Numbered from the stretch's first letter, positions 1 to 8,553 are shown. The stretch: 64,000 bases of DNA from Bin87 sp963668585 (GCA_963668585.1 OY764869.1:1860001-1924000); one strand, 5' to 3'. Made by a program: numbers and translations. The notes: a model not told the origin generated them from the sequence alone.

Positions 1-1
1 C

Positions 2-436
2 AGCAGCACCCCCTTCGGCAAGATCGAAGAGGACCTTGACCCGTTGGAACTCTACCTCACGCTGGGCGTGTCATTCATAGCGTCGGGTTTCTCCGGCCAA
101 CCGCGAGTCCTGGCGCAGTTGATCAACGAGGGGATGAATCACGACGGAATGTCGATGATTCACGTACAGTCCCCGTGCGTCACCTACAACGACACCTATC
201 AGTTGATCAAGGGCAATGCCAGGGAAGGCATCGCGCCGGCCCTGTGGGACATCCCCGACGACCATGATCCCAGCAGCAAGCAGGCAGCCTATGAGTTGGT
301 GCAGCAGGGCGGGTTGCCGGTGGGTGTACTCTTCAAGGATGAAACGCGGAAGTCGCTGGACGGCAACATGAACGTCATCCGGTCCAAGGCGCGCACCCGC
401 AGCATGGACCAGTTGATGGACGCCTACACGTTCTAG
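2..436 (+). CDS. korB: 2-oxoacid:ferredoxin oxidoreductase, beta subunit (C-terminal part)
   Basis: The reading frame is open from the first bases of the window, so this is the C-terminal 144 residues of a longer protein; a TTG at 44 is internal. The segment SPCVTYND and the following stretch up to the C-terminal YTF match the beta subunit of 2-oxoglutarate/pyruvate:ferredoxin oxidoreductases, which bind thiamine diphosphate and pass electrons from oxidative decarboxylation of a 2-oxoacid to ferredoxin. The alpha subunit is expected just upstream, outside the window. The gene ends at a strong hairpin shared with the convergent ccm cluster. Whether the substrate is 2-oxoglutarate or pyruvate cannot be decided from this fragment; the gene symbol is therefore tentative. 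Confidence 0.83.
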   Translation, partial: SSTPFGKIEEDLDPLELYLTLGVSFIASGFSGQPRVLAQLINEGMNHDGMSMIHVQSPCVTYNDTYQLIKGNAREGIAPALWDIPDDHDPSSKQAAYELVQQGGLPVGVLFKDETRKSLDGNMNVIRSKARTRSMDQLMDAYTF

Positions 437-458
437 GCGCCCGTCGAACCGAAAATCA

Positions 459-491
459 AAAGGCCCCCGGCGCAGCACGCCGGGGGCCTTT
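459..491. terminator. Bidirectional intrinsic terminator between convergent genes
   Basis: A perfect 14-bp inverted repeat (left arm 459-472, right arm 478-491) with a 5-nt loop lies between the convergent korB-like gene and ccmE. Read on the minus strand the stem is followed by a T-rich run (TTTTGATTTT), so it is best as the ccm-cluster terminator, but it can serve both genes. Confidence 0.75.
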
Positions 492-508
492 GCGATTCAA
501 AGCCGGTG

Positions 509-1069
509 TCAGTAACCGGCCTGCGATTCCGCCGCGCCCGGGACGGTGTCGGGGTTTTCCGCCTGCAGCGACTGGTACTTTGAGGGGCACTTGACCAGAA
601 TGTTGTCGGTTGTGAAAACCGAGTTGGTCGCGTCGTAGTGTCCTTCGAGGATGATTTCGGAGTGGGGGTTGAAGAACAGGTCGGGCAGGACGCCGACGTA
701 GGTCGCTTCCAACTGCGGGCTGCCCGCCGCCACGCCGGGGACATCCGGTTCCTTGTCGCCCATTGCGAAACGCGACAGGGCGGATCCGTCGTCCCTGCGG
801 AAACTGTCGGGAGCCAGGGCTCCGGCCACTCGCAGGGTTTGCCCGTCGCGCAGGGTTGGGTCTTCCACGAACTCGCTGACGGTTACGAAGTACAGGGTGT
901 TGCCGGGGAAGGCGGCGTACACCATGTAGGCAACCGCGAGGGCAATCACTCCGCCCAGTATGATGAGGCGCGTCCGGTGGCTTTGCCAGCCGGAACGCTC
1001 TTCCTCGCGTTCAGCTTCCAGATACGCCGCCGTTTCGCCGGGTGGGGTTGAATAATTGTCGGATTGCAT
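509..1069 (-). CDS. ccmE: CcmE haem chaperone, CxxxY variant
   Basis: 186 residues: a cytoplasmic N-terminus, one membrane anchor at about residues 33-54, then the OB-fold periplasmic domain. CcmE carries haem covalently from the CcmABCD exporter to the cytochrome c ligation machinery. In the usual protein a histidine (HxxxY) binds haem; here the corresponding position, after DNILVK, reads C161-P-S-K-Y165, the CxxxY form known from archaea and some bacteria that use a variant System I. It is the last gene of the leftward ccmABCDE run and is followed by the terminator at 459-491. The C-terminal tail after Y165 is short and low in complexity. No CcmF, CcmG or CcmH gene is present in the window. 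Confidence 0.87.
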   Translation of the reverse strand: MQSDNYSTPPGETAAYLEAEREEERSGWQSHRTRLIILGGVIALAVAYMVYAAFPGNTLYFVTVSEFVEDPTLRDGQTLRVAGALAPDSFRRDDGSALSRFAMGDKEPDVPGVAAGSPQLEATYVGVLPDLFFNPHSEIILEGHYDATNSVFTTDNILVKCPSKYQSLQAENPDTVPGAAESQAGY

Positions 1070-1112
1070 TGTCGCTCAGTGTCCGCTGGCCGTTGCAGAT
1101 TGTCGCTTAAGA

Positions 1113-1310
1113 TTATACCCCGTCATCGTTGGGCGCATCGCCGAGTATGCGTTCTGAGGAAGATGCGCCGGATCGCCGCATATCGTCCAACTCTCTCTGC
1201 ACCGACTGTCGCCGCCACGACATATAGGCGGCATAGATGAAGAAAACCACCCACACCACGGCGAAGGCGGCAAACAGGAATGGAAGGTTGGCAGGCGGTA
1301 GTTCGGTCAT
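1113..1310 (-). CDS. ccmD: CcmD-like small membrane protein
   Basis: 65 residues with a single hydrophobic segment at about residues 9-29 (NLPFLFAAFAVVWVVFFIYA) followed by a basic, charged tail, which is the size and topology of CcmD. CcmD helps release holo-CcmE from the CcmABC haem-handling complex. Assignment rests on length, topology and position: the start lies 1 nt after the ccmC stop and ccmE follows. A second frame over the same interval (1076-1273) has no such character and was discarded. Sequence similarity in this family is weak, so the call depends on context. Confidence 0.65.
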   Translation of the reverse strand: MTELPPANLPFLFAAFAVVWVVFFIYAAYMSWRRQSVQRELDDMRRSGASSSERILGDAPNDDGV

Positions 1311-1311
1311 G

Positions 1312-2046
1312 TCAATCGGAGTTTCCCTCTCGGCGCAATTGCGACAACGCGTCCTCGGCGCCCCTCAAAGCCATCCGTTCCATGAGCAGATAGGCGAACA
1401 GCGTCAGCATGGCCACCAGCGAAAATACGAGGATGCGGGCCATTATGGGTTCCAGCGCATCGTCGGCGGCCTCGGGCCCGATGACCTGCACAGGGTGAAT
1501 CGACCGCCACCACTGCACGGAGTAATACACGATGGGCACGTCCACGAAGCCGATGATTCCCACCACCGCCGACCAGGTGCGTCCCTGTTGCGGAGTCGGA
1601 GCATAGTTTCGGATCATGAGGTAGGCCACGTAGATGAACCATAGGATCAGGGTGGTGGTCAGCCGGGGTTCCCAGGTCCACCAGACTCCCCAGACGGGTC
1701 GTGCCCAGATGACGCCGGTGACCAGGGCGAGGGTTACGAACACCACGCCGACCTCGGCAGATGCGTGGGCCAGTCGGTCCCACCGTTCGGTTCGCCTGAT
1801 CAGGTAGCCGACGCCGGCAATGGCGCACAGCAGGAAACCGAGGAACGACAGGATGGATATGGGCACATGGATGTAGAAGATTCTCTGGATGTGGCCCAGT
1901 ACCAGGTCGGTTGGCGCCACCATGAAAATCAGGTAGCCATCCACCAGCGTGAGCGCCGCCGCCAGCAGCAGCATCCAGATGCGTGGATCCCGGTACGTCG
2001 CCTTCCGCGACGCTTTGCCGCGCTGCTGGCCCGCTATCGCTGCCAA
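1312..2046 (-). CDS. ccmC: Haem exporter/handling protein CcmC
   Basis: 244 residues with about six transmembrane segments. The tryptophan-rich WWD signature (WGVWWTWEPR, residues 119-128) lies between the two conserved histidines, H60 in YIHVP and H184 in SIHP, that ligate haem in CcmC. The protein presents haem to CcmE at the outer face of the membrane. It sits 6 nt downstream of ccmB and 1 nt upstream of ccmD, so the cluster is very likely one transcript. CcsA/CcmF proteins share the WWD motif but are longer; the size and the ccmABCDE order favour CcmC. Confidence 0.93.
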   Translation of the reverse strand: MAAIAGQQRGKASRKATYRDPRIWMLLLAAALTLVDGYLIFMVAPTDLVLGHIQRIFYIHVPISILSFLGFLLCAIAGVGYLIRRTERWDRLAHASAEVGVVFVTLALVTGVIWARPVWGVWWTWEPRLTTTLILWFIYVAYLMIRNYAPTPQQGRTWSAVVGIIGFVDVPIVYYSVQWWRSIHPVQVIGPEAADDALEPIMARILVFSLVAMLTLFAYLLMERMALRGAEDALSQLRREGNSD

Positions 2047-2052
2047 AATTCG

Positions 2053-2727
2053 TTATCCCTCGAACACGTAGCCAAAAATCCACGGACATATTACCAAAAA
2101 CAACGCGTCGAAAACCAACAGCAACGGAGCCCAGCGTGTCCAAACCGCCGTCATGGGGCCACCCTGCAAAGCCAGCGCCGATGCCTCCACCGCCGCGATG
2201 ATCACAGGGACTATGACCGGGAAAAACAGCACCGGGAGGAGGATCTCTCGCGAGCGGGTTTGCACGGCTATCCCGGCGAAGAAGGTGCCCACAGTGGCGA
2301 AGCCAATGGTGGCCAGCAGGATCACCAGCCCCAGGGTCGGCGACAACGTGGGGAGGTCCAGCATCACCGCGAACACGGGCAGCAGGGCCGCCTCGATGAC
2401 CAGCATGAACGCCAGGCTGCCCAGCATCTTGCCCAGGAACACCGCGTCGCGGCTGATGGGCGACAGGAGCAGTCCATCCAGGCCGCCCTGTTCCTGCTCG
2501 CGGGTGAAGGCCCGGTTCATCGCCAGCACGCCGATGAATGCGTAGGCGATCCACAGCAGACCCGGGGCGACCGGGGCGAGACTGCCCGGCGCGCGGTTCA
2601 AACCGAAGTTGAACACCACCACCACGATCAGGCCGAACACCAGCGCAGAGGCTACCACTTCGCGGGAGCGCAGTTCGAGGCGAACGTCCTTCCACGCAAC
2701 CGTCAGCGCGCCCCGCAGCAGTTCCAT
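2053..2727 (-). CDS. ccmB: Haem exporter permease CcmB
   Basis: 224 residues with about six predicted membrane helices and the CcmB-type N-terminus (WKDVRLELRSREVV) and central FTREQEQGGLDGLLLSPI segment. CcmB is the integral-membrane part of the CcmAB ABC complex, which energises release of holo-CcmE. The start lies 4 nt downstream of the ccmA stop, consistent with translational coupling. Length is normal for the family. Confidence 0.93.
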   Translation of the reverse strand: MELLRGALTVAWKDVRLELRSREVVASALVFGLIVVVVFNFGLNRAPGSLAPVAPGLLWIAYAFIGVLAMNRAFTREQEQGGLDGLLLSPISRDAVFLGKMLGSLAFMLVIEAALLPVFAVMLDLPTLSPTLGLVILLATIGFATVGTFFAGIAVQTRSREILLPVLFFPVIVPVIIAAVEASALALQGGPMTAVWTRWAPLLLVFDALFLVICPWIFGYVFEG

Positions 2728-2731
2728 GGTT

Positions 2732-3433
2732 TCATTGTAGCATTCCCGGTCCGGCCGGCTCGTCGGGGGCGATTCTGCCGCCGGCCAGCATGAGGGCGCG
2801 GTCGGCCCACGCCATTCCGACCTCAGCGCTGTGGGTGGTGAGCAGCGCCGACCTGCCCGATGCCGCCCAGCCTCTCAGCAGGTCCCCCAGCGTTTCCACG
2901 GATGCCGCGTCCAGGCCCGACTCGGGTTCGTCCAGCAGCAGCACCGCCGGATCGTGGAGCATGGCCCGGGCCATGGAGAGCCGTTTCTGCATCCCGTGGG
3001 ACAGTGTGCGCACGCGTCGGTTGGAGCGGTCCGACAGGCTGACCCGCTCCAGCGCCGCGTTGATTCGCCGGTCGGCGTCCCCGATGCCGTACAGCCGTCC
3101 GTAGAACGCCAGGTTCTCGCGGCAGGTGAGGTCGTTGTACAGCATGGTCTGGTGGCCGGCAAATCCCACCAGACGCCGCGTTCGTCCACTCCGCTGGCGC
3201 ATGGGTCGTCCGGCCAGATGGGCCGTCCCATCGTCGGGGCGGGTCAGGCCAGCCAGGATGCGCAGGAGGGTGGTTTTGCCGGCGCCGTTGGCCCCGAACA
3301 GCACGGCTATTTCACCCCAGGCGACCGACAGGTCAACGCCGCGCAGCACCGCGCGGTCGCCGTAGTCCTTGCGGATGCCGGCGGCAACGATAGCCGCGCC
3401 GCCGGCGTCGGGCGATTCAGGCGTTGCCCTCAA
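2732..3433 (-). CDS. ccmA: Cytochrome c maturation ABC ATPase CcmA
   Basis: 233 residues with a complete ABC ATPase core: Walker A GANGAGKTT (about residues 47-55), an ABC signature written LSHGMQKRLS, Walker B VLLLDEPESGLD and an H-loop (LLTTHS). With CcmB it forms the ATPase that drives holo-CcmE release. The chosen start overlaps the 3' end of the acyl-CoA synthetase gene by 17 nt; later starts would remove part of the conserved first beta strand, so the overlap is probably real. It is the first gene of ccmABCDE, all on the minus strand. Confidence 0.92.
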   Translation of the reverse strand: MRATPESPDAGGAAIVAAGIRKDYGDRAVLRGVDLSVAWGEIAVLFGANGAGKTTLLRILAGLTRPDDGTAHLAGRPMRQRSGRTRRLVGFAGHQTMLYNDLTCRENLAFYGRLYGIGDADRRINAALERVSLSDRSNRRVRTLSHGMQKRLSMARAMLHDPAVLLLDEPESGLDAASVETLGDLLRGWAASGRSALLTTHSAEVGMAWADRALMLAGGRIAPDEPAGPGMLQ

Positions 3434-5030
3434 ACCGCTCCCGCAATACTTTCTTGTCGAACTTGCCGACGCTGGTCTTCGGTATTTCGTCGATGAACAC
3501 CACGTCGTCGGGCAGCCACCAACGGGCGAACCTGGGCTCGATGAACTCCAGGATTATCTCCTTGGTCAGTGGTCCCGAAGGGTCGGCCCGTTGCACCACG
3601 CACGCCAGCGGCCGTTCCTGCCACTGGGGATGGGGCACCGCGATTACCGCCGCCTCCAGCACGTCGGGATGCGCCATGATCGCGGATTCCAGGTCCACCG
3701 ATGAGATCCACTCGCCGCCGCTCTTTACCATATCCTTGGTCCGATCGGCAATTTGGATGTAACCGTCCTGGTCGATGGATGCGATATCTCCGCTGTGGTA
3801 CCAGCCGTCCACGAAGGTTTCGCCGCTGCGTTCGTCGTTCACGTATTCGCTGGCGATCCAGGGGCCGCGGAACAAAAGCTCGCCCCGCTGCTCTCCGTCC
3901 CACTCGATTTCTTCTCCGTTTTCACCCACCAGTCTCGTTTCAATTCCGGGCGCAACCGTCCCCTGCTTGGCGCACAGTTCCAACTGCTCCTGCTCCGATA
4001 GCGAATCCAGCCAGCTTCGCCGGCGGTTCACGGAGATCAGCGGCGCGGCCTCGGTCATGCCGTAGGCGTGAATTATCTCCACGCCCAGCCGGTCCCGGTA
4101 GGCTTGATGCACCGCCAGCGGCACTGCTGACCCACCGCTGATCAGCCTGCTCAGCGAGGAAAGATCGTACTCGACGCCCGACCTGCTCAGGTAGTCCAGC
4201 ACCGCGATCCAGATGGTCGGCACGCCGCCGCTCAATGTCACGCCTTCCTGCTCGATCAACTCGCAGATGACGCGCGGGTCGGGTCGCGCCCCGGGGAACA
4301 CCTGGCTGGCGCCGGTCATGGTCGTCACAAATGGCAGACCCCAACAATTGGCGTGGAACATCGGCACTATGGCCATGACTATGTCCCGCTCCGACAGATC
4401 GAACATATCGGTCATCGCCGAAGCCATCGAATGCAGGTACACCGCCCGGTGTGAGTACGCCACCGCTTTGGGCAATCCGGTGGTCGCGGAGGTGTAGCAA
4501 AGACCCATCGTGGAATATTCGTCGACATATTGGGGCTGGTACTCCGAAGACGCCGCCGCCAGCAGCGTCTCGTAGGACACCGCGCCCGGCAGCGTCGTGG
4601 TTACCTCGTCCGGGTCGCCCAAAATGACGAAGTGCTGCACGTTGGTCAGCCTGTCTGCGATCCCTTCGATCAGTGGAGCCAGGTCCGGGTCAATCAGCAG
4701 CGCTTTGTCCCCCGCGTGGTTGATGATGTACGCCATGTCATCCTGGGCCAGGCGAATGTTGACCGTGTGCGTCACCGCGCCGATGGTCGCCGGAGCGAAG
4801 TATGCCTCCAGGTGCCGGTAGTTGTTCCACGCGAACGTACCCACACGGTCACCTACACCGATGCCCAGTTCGCGCAACGCGTTACCAAGCCGGGCCGTGC
4901 GAGTGAACAAATCAGCATAGGTGTAGCGGTGCGTTCCCTCACCCACTCGGGTGATTATCTCTTTTCTCGGGAATCGCACCGCCGCCCCTTCCAGTATTCG
5001 GTGGGCCAGCAATTCATACCGCATTGTCAT
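3417..5030 (-). CDS. Acyl-CoA synthetase (AMP-forming), medium/long-chain fatty-acid type
   Basis: 537 residues of the ANL adenylating superfamily. The ATP-binding motif is YTSATTGLPKA (about residues 179-189), with alanine in place of two usual glycines, a substitution seen in the AlkK/DmdB branch. The hinge and signature GWYHSGDIASIDQDGY and IADRTKDMVKSGGEWIS are present, and the C-terminal catalytic lysine region is PKTSVGKFDKK. The enzyme activates a carboxylic acid to acyl-AMP and then acyl-CoA; the exact substrate (fatty acid, DMSP or other) cannot be read from sequence. It starts about 100 nt downstream of an SDR gene and its 3' end overlaps ccmA, so it may be co-transcribed with ccm although no functional link is known. 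Confidence 0.88.
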   Translation of the reverse strand: MTMRYELLAHRILEGAAVRFPRKEIITRVGEGTHRYTYADLFTRTARLGNALRELGIGVGDRVGTFAWNNYRHLEAYFAPATIGAVTHTVNIRLAQDDMAYIINHAGDKALLIDPDLAPLIEGIADRLTNVQHFVILGDPDEVTTTLPGAVSYETLLAAASSEYQPQYVDEYSTMGLCYTSATTGLPKAVAYSHRAVYLHSMASAMTDMFDLSERDIVMAIVPMFHANCWGLPFVTTMTGASQVFPGARPDPRVICELIEQEGVTLSGGVPTIWIAVLDYLSRSGVEYDLSSLSRLISGGSAVPLAVHQAYRDRLGVEIIHAYGMTEAAPLISVNRRRSWLDSLSEQEQLELCAKQGTVAPGIETRLVGENGEEIEWDGEQRGELLFRGPWIASEYVNDERSGETFVDGWYHSGDIASIDQDGYIQIADRTKDMVKSGGEWISSVDLESAIMAHPDVLEAAVIAVPHPQWQERPLACVVQRADPSGPLTKEIILEFIEPRFARWWLPDDVVFIDEIPKTSVGKFDKKVLRERFEGNA

Positions 5031-5131
5031 GGTGAAACCTCCCTCTCCACATTATTGAATTGATTCGTCCGAGACCTCTATTCGCAATCAGTTATATCGC
5101 GGCCGACCGGGTTTGATGTGGCTGCCGACCG

Positions 5132-5926
5132 CTAAGGATGCTTGATGCTGACGCCGCCGTCGATGGCCCAGGTTTGCCCCGTCACGTACGTGGCCGCCGG
5201 GGAAGCCAGGTACACCGCGAGGTAGCCGACCTCGATAAGGCGGCCGACGCGTCCAAGCGGTATGGCTTCGCCGGCGCCGGCATCCCGCGCGGCGAATGCC
5301 TCGGCGGACATCTGCTCAGGGTCGGGGAAGGTTCCTGGCGCGATGGCGTTGCAACGCACCCCAAAGGGCGCCCATTCCTGCGCCACAACCTCCGTGAACC
5401 GCATGAGGCCTGCCTTGGCGGCATCGTATGCGGACGACATGGGCCGGCCACGGAAGGATGCCCACCCGCTGATGTTGATCACATTGCCCTGCCGACGCTC
5501 CAGGAAGTGCGGGCCGATGGCGCGGCATCCCTGGAAAGCCTCGGTGAGGTTGATGTCAACGATGCTGTGCCATTCCTCCTCGGTCATGCCAGGCACGTCG
5601 CTGCCGGGGAGTTGGGCCACCGGCTTGCGGATGGCGTCGCCGACGCAGTTCACCAGCGTGTCGATGCGGCCGAACTCGGCGATGGTCTGCGCCACGATGG
5701 CATCGGTGTCGGCGGCGGTGGTGGCGTCGCCGGTGAGCGGGAGGCACTGCTGTCCCAGCGCGCGCACTTCCTCCGCAACCCGGTTCACGCCGGTGGGCGT
5801 GAGGCCCGTGACCGCCACGTCCGCGCCGGCCTGGGCAAAGGCCAGGGCGATACCCTTGCCGATCCCGCGACCGGCGCCGGTCAGCAGTACCTTCTGGCCG
5901 GACACGTCGAATATATCCAGGCTCAT
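5132..5926 (-). CDS. Short-chain dehydrogenase/reductase
   Basis: 264 residues of a classical SDR. The cofactor motif TGAGRGIG lies at residues 16-23, and the catalytic Asn126, Ser153 and YDAAK (Y167, K171) are all present. The C-terminal GQTWAIDGG is typical of FabG/gluconate-dehydrogenase-like members. The start at 5926 is preceded by AAGGAG (5935-5940); the open frame continues upstream to 6124 but that part has no SDR character and overlaps the promoter region of the divergent gene. The substrate is unknown. It lies directly upstream of the acyl-CoA synthetase on the same strand, which suggests a hydroxyacyl or similar oxidation step, though this is only contextual. Confidence 0.87.
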   Translation of the reverse strand: MSLDIFDVSGQKVLLTGAGRGIGKGIALAFAQAGADVAVTGLTPTGVNRVAEEVRALGQQCLPLTGDATTAADTDAIVAQTIAEFGRIDTLVNCVGDAIRKPVAQLPGSDVPGMTEEEWHSIVDINLTEAFQGCRAIGPHFLERRQGNVINISGWASFRGRPMSSAYDAAKAGLMRFTEVVAQEWAPFGVRCNAIAPGTFPDPEQMSAEAFAARDAGAGEAIPLGRVGRLIEVGYLAVYLASPAATYVTGQTWAIDGGVSIKHP

Positions 5927-6101
5927 CACTCCGCTCCTTGTCCCTGATTCGGTTGTTGGAAGTGTAATGGTGCCACATCGTTTCCGGCCCGGCAACCGGG
6001 ACCACAGAAATCCTGTCCATCCTGCATATCCATGTAAAACAAAATCCCTTGTGATACAGTTGCGGCCATCAACCGCGCAGAATCCGGCACAGGAGGCTCC
6101 C

Positions 6102-7199
6102 ATGCAGTTCGGAATCTTTACCATAGTTCCCTACCACGAGGACTTCACTCCCCCACAGGCGCTCAACGACGCGCTGGACCAGATCGCCTTTGCCGACGAG
6201 GCCGGCCTGGACGAAGCCTGGCTTGGGGAACATCGCTTCTCCCGCCACGGTCTGCTGTCGGGCATCTGGTCGTTCCTCGGGGCGGTGGCCGGCCGGACGA
6301 AGAACATCCGCATCGGCACGGCCGTAATCGTTCTGCCGCTGCACAACCCCGTCCTGGTGGCCGAGGAAGTGGCGATGCTGGACGTGCTCAGCGGAGGCCG
6401 CATCAACTTCGGGATCGGTTCAGGCTACCAGCAGCAGGAGTTTGACGGCGTGGGCGTGGACATCGACACCAGCCGCGAGCGTTTCCAGGAAGCCGTGGAC
6501 GTGATGGTCAAAGCCTGGACGGAAGAACGGCTCACCTTCCACGGCAAGTACACCAACGTCGACGACCTGTGGGTGCTGCCCAAGCCGGTGCAGAAGCCGC
6601 ATCCGCCGCTGTTCCAGGCGGTCAGCACCAGCCCGGCCAGCATCGATTTCGCCGCCAGCCGACAGATCCAGGTGATCACCGGCGGGCCCACGGACATTCT
6701 CGGGCAGGCTCCCCAGGTGATCCAGCGGTGGCGCGACAAGATGGACGAGTACGGCCATCCGCACGCTCACCTGAACCCGCCCATGTCCAAGTCGATTTAC
6801 GTGGCTCCGACCATGGAGGAAGCCGAGCGCGACCCCGTCGGCCTGGAGGATTTCTCGTCCCGAGTGCTACGCTCCGCCGGCAGCAATGGCGCGCCCATCG
6901 GGATGCCGATGGACAAGAACGGCAACATCGCCAAGGGATACGAGCATTGGGCGAACCGTCAGCAGGACCGCGAGCGTCGCGACGACCTGGGCCACGCCGG
7001 GCTGCCTCCGCTGCGCGGAACCCCCGAGGTGGTGGTCGAACGGCTGAAGGAGGTGCAGGCGGCGGGCATCAACCACGTATTCGGCAACTTCGGGTTTGCC
7101 GGCCTGCCCCACAGCAAGGTCATGCGCTCCATTGAGTTGTTCGCCACCGAGGTCATGCCCCACTTCCAGGACGCGCCGGTGGCAACGTCAGCGGACTGA
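6102..7199 (+). CDS. LLM-class flavin-dependent monooxygenase (paralogue 1)
   Basis: 365 residues of the bacterial-luciferase-like TIM-barrel family (FMNH2- or F420-dependent). It has the N-terminal QFGIFT strand, the AWLGEHRF segment, RIGTAVIVLPLHNP and the signature LSGGRINFGIGSGYQQQEFDG. The start is set by AGGAGG at 6091-6096; the frame is open further upstream but there it runs antisense to the SDR. Such enzymes oxidise alkanes, aldehydes, sulfonates or amines; the substrate here is unknown. It is transcribed divergently from the SDR at 5132-5926 and ends at a strong terminator. Two further paralogues lie at 24713 and 34497. Confidence 0.9.
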   Translation: MQFGIFTIVPYHEDFTPPQALNDALDQIAFADEAGLDEAWLGEHRFSRHGLLSGIWSFLGAVAGRTKNIRIGTAVIVLPLHNPVLVAEEVAMLDVLSGGRINFGIGSGYQQQEFDGVGVDIDTSRERFQEAVDVMVKAWTEERLTFHGKYTNVDDLWVLPKPVQKPHPPLFQAVSTSPASIDFAASRQIQVITGGPTDILGQAPQVIQRWRDKMDEYGHPHAHLNPPMSKSIYVAPTMEEAERDPVGLEDFSSRVLRSAGSNGAPIGMPMDKNGNIAKGYEHWANRQQDRERRDDLGHAGLPPLRGTPEVVVERLKEVQAAGINHVFGNFGFAGLPHSKVMRSIELFATEVMPHFQDAPVATSAD

Positions 7200-7238
7200 T
7201 TCCGCTGCAACAACGCGTCCACGCATCCGCTTACGGTG

Positions 7239-7281
7239 CGCGTCGCCGGGCCCGGTCAGCCGGCCCGGCGGCGCGGTTTTT
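7239..7281 (+). terminator. Intrinsic terminator of the 6102-7199 gene
   Basis: GC-rich inverted repeat (core arms 7244-7252 and 7262-7270, extendable outward to 7239/7275) followed immediately by a run of five T at 7277-7281. Confidence 0.8.
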
Positions 7282-7310
7282 GTGCGGCAAGGGAAGGAGC
7301 GGACGCATCG

Positions 7311-7440
7311 GGGCCATTCGATTATCCCGGCAAAAGGCAATTGCTGATGTCGGAACGGTTCGCTGCTCACCGTCCGCTCGTCCTTCGACAGGCTCAGGAT
7401 GAGCGGGCTACCTAATCAATGGTCAATAGTCCAATGGCCC
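7311..7440. repeat. MITE-like dispersed repeat, copy 1
   Basis: 130-nt non-coding element. The left end GGGCCATTCGATTATC is mirrored in degenerate form at the right end (reverse complement GGGCCATTGGACTATTG), giving terminal inverted repeats of about 16 nt. The middle (7374-7406) is a palindrome, CCGCTCGTCCT...AGGATGAGCGG, with one G-T mismatch. A second copy of exactly the same length lies at 38942-39071, colinear over the first 95 nt without an indel. No transposase gene and no obvious target-site duplication are visible. Confidence 0.72.
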
Positions 7441-7551
7441 TGGCGGACGCAAAGCTGCCCCCGTCCTGTGCGCCGGCGCTCTGATAGAATGACGCTTGCC
7501 AGTCCGGCGGCCGGGCGTGGCACAACAGGACGCGACAGGAGATTTTTGACT

Positions 7552-8490
7552 ATGGCAAAAGTGGGATTTATCGGCCTGGGGACCATGGGCGCCAGCATGG
7601 CCTACAACTGTCTCCAGGGCGGCAACGACATGGTTGTCCATGACATACGCCGGGAATCCGCCACGCAGCACCTGGAAGCGGGCGCACAGTGGGCCGACAC
7701 GCCTCGCGAGGTCGCGGAGGCCTCGGACGTGGTGTTCACCTCGCTGCCGGGTCCGGTGGAAGTCGAGGCGGTGTCGCTGGGTGAAGACGGGATCATGTCC
7801 GGCATGGTGGCGGGCAAGACCTATTTCGACCTCAGCACAAGCTCACCGACCCTGATCCGGCAGATCCACGACCGGGTCGCCGCCCAGGGCATCAACGTAC
7901 TGGACGCGCCCGTTAGCGGCGGCCCCGCCGGCGCGGCCAGCGGTCGCCTGGCCATCTGGGTCGGCGGCGACAGGGCGGTGTTCGACCAGCACAAGGCGGT
8001 CCTGGATTCCATCGGCGACGCGGCCTACTACGTGGGACCCATCGGCAGCGGCGCCGTGGCCAAGTTGGTGCACAACTGCGCCGGCTACATCGTGCAGACC
8101 GCGCTGGCCGAGGTGTTCACCATGGGCATCAAGGCGGGCGTTGACCCGCTGGCGCTGTGGCTCGCCGTACGCAAGGGCGCGGGCGGACGCCGGGGAATGT
8201 TCGAAGGGCTGGCGCAGCACTTCCTGATCAACGACTACGACCCGCCGGACTTCGCGCTGCGCCTGGCCCGCAAGGACGTTGACCTTGCCGTGGCCGTGGG
8301 CCGCGAGTTCGACGTGCCCATGAAGTTGGCCAACACCACGCTGGCCGAGATGACCGAGGCCCTGAACCGTGGATGGGCGGGCCGCGACTCGCGCGTCGCC
8401 ATGCTGCTCCAAGAGGAACGCGCGGGCGTGGAGGTAGAGGTTGACCCGGAAGACATCCGCCGCGCGCTGGAAGCAGAGCAGGGGGGCTAG
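7552..8490 (+). CDS. NAD(P)-dependent beta-hydroxyacid dehydrogenase (3-hydroxyisobutyrate dehydrogenase family)
   Basis: 312 residues. The Rossmann motif GFIGLGTMG lies at residues 5-13, the substrate-binding DAPVSGGPAGA at about 118-128, the catalytic lysine is K171 in GAVAKLVHN, and the C-terminal cofactor motif is ARKDVDLA. Family members oxidise 3-hydroxyisobutyrate, tartronate semialdehyde or related acids. The start at 7552 is preceded by AGGAGA (7537-7542); the upstream open stretch overlaps the dispersed repeat and a possible extended -10 element (TGATAGAAT, 7482-7490), so it is unlikely to be coding. The gene appears monocistronic and ends at its own terminator. Confidence 0.87.
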   Translation: MAKVGFIGLGTMGASMAYNCLQGGNDMVVHDIRRESATQHLEAGAQWADTPREVAEASDVVFTSLPGPVEVEAVSLGEDGIMSGMVAGKTYFDLSTSSPTLIRQIHDRVAAQGINVLDAPVSGGPAGAASGRLAIWVGGDRAVFDQHKAVLDSIGDAAYYVGPIGSGAVAKLVHNCAGYIVQTALAEVFTMGIKAGVDPLALWLAVRKGAGGRRGMFEGLAQHFLINDYDPPDFALRLARKDVDLAVAVGREFDVPMKLANTTLAEMTEALNRGWAGRDSRVAMLLQEERAGVEVEVDPEDIRRALEAEQGG

Positions 8491-8520
8491 GCAGCCGGGG
8501 GATCCGCAGCGCTTGGAAAA

Positions 8521-8553
8521 GAGGGCGGTTCAAACGAGCCGCCCTCCGTTTTT
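8521..8553 (+). terminator. Intrinsic terminator after the beta-hydroxyacid dehydrogenase
   Basis: Inverted repeat GAGGGCGGTTC / GAGCCGCCCTC (one G-T pair) with a 4-nt loop and a TTTTT run at 8549-8553. It lies between convergent genes and probably also affects the 3' end of gcvPB. Confidence 0.75.

Noticed and set aside
1307..2695. Long leftward frame (462 codons) overlapping ccmB and ccmC
   Set aside because: Composition is Arg/Gly/Pro-rich with no domain; it is a high-GC shadow of two clear membrane-protein genes.
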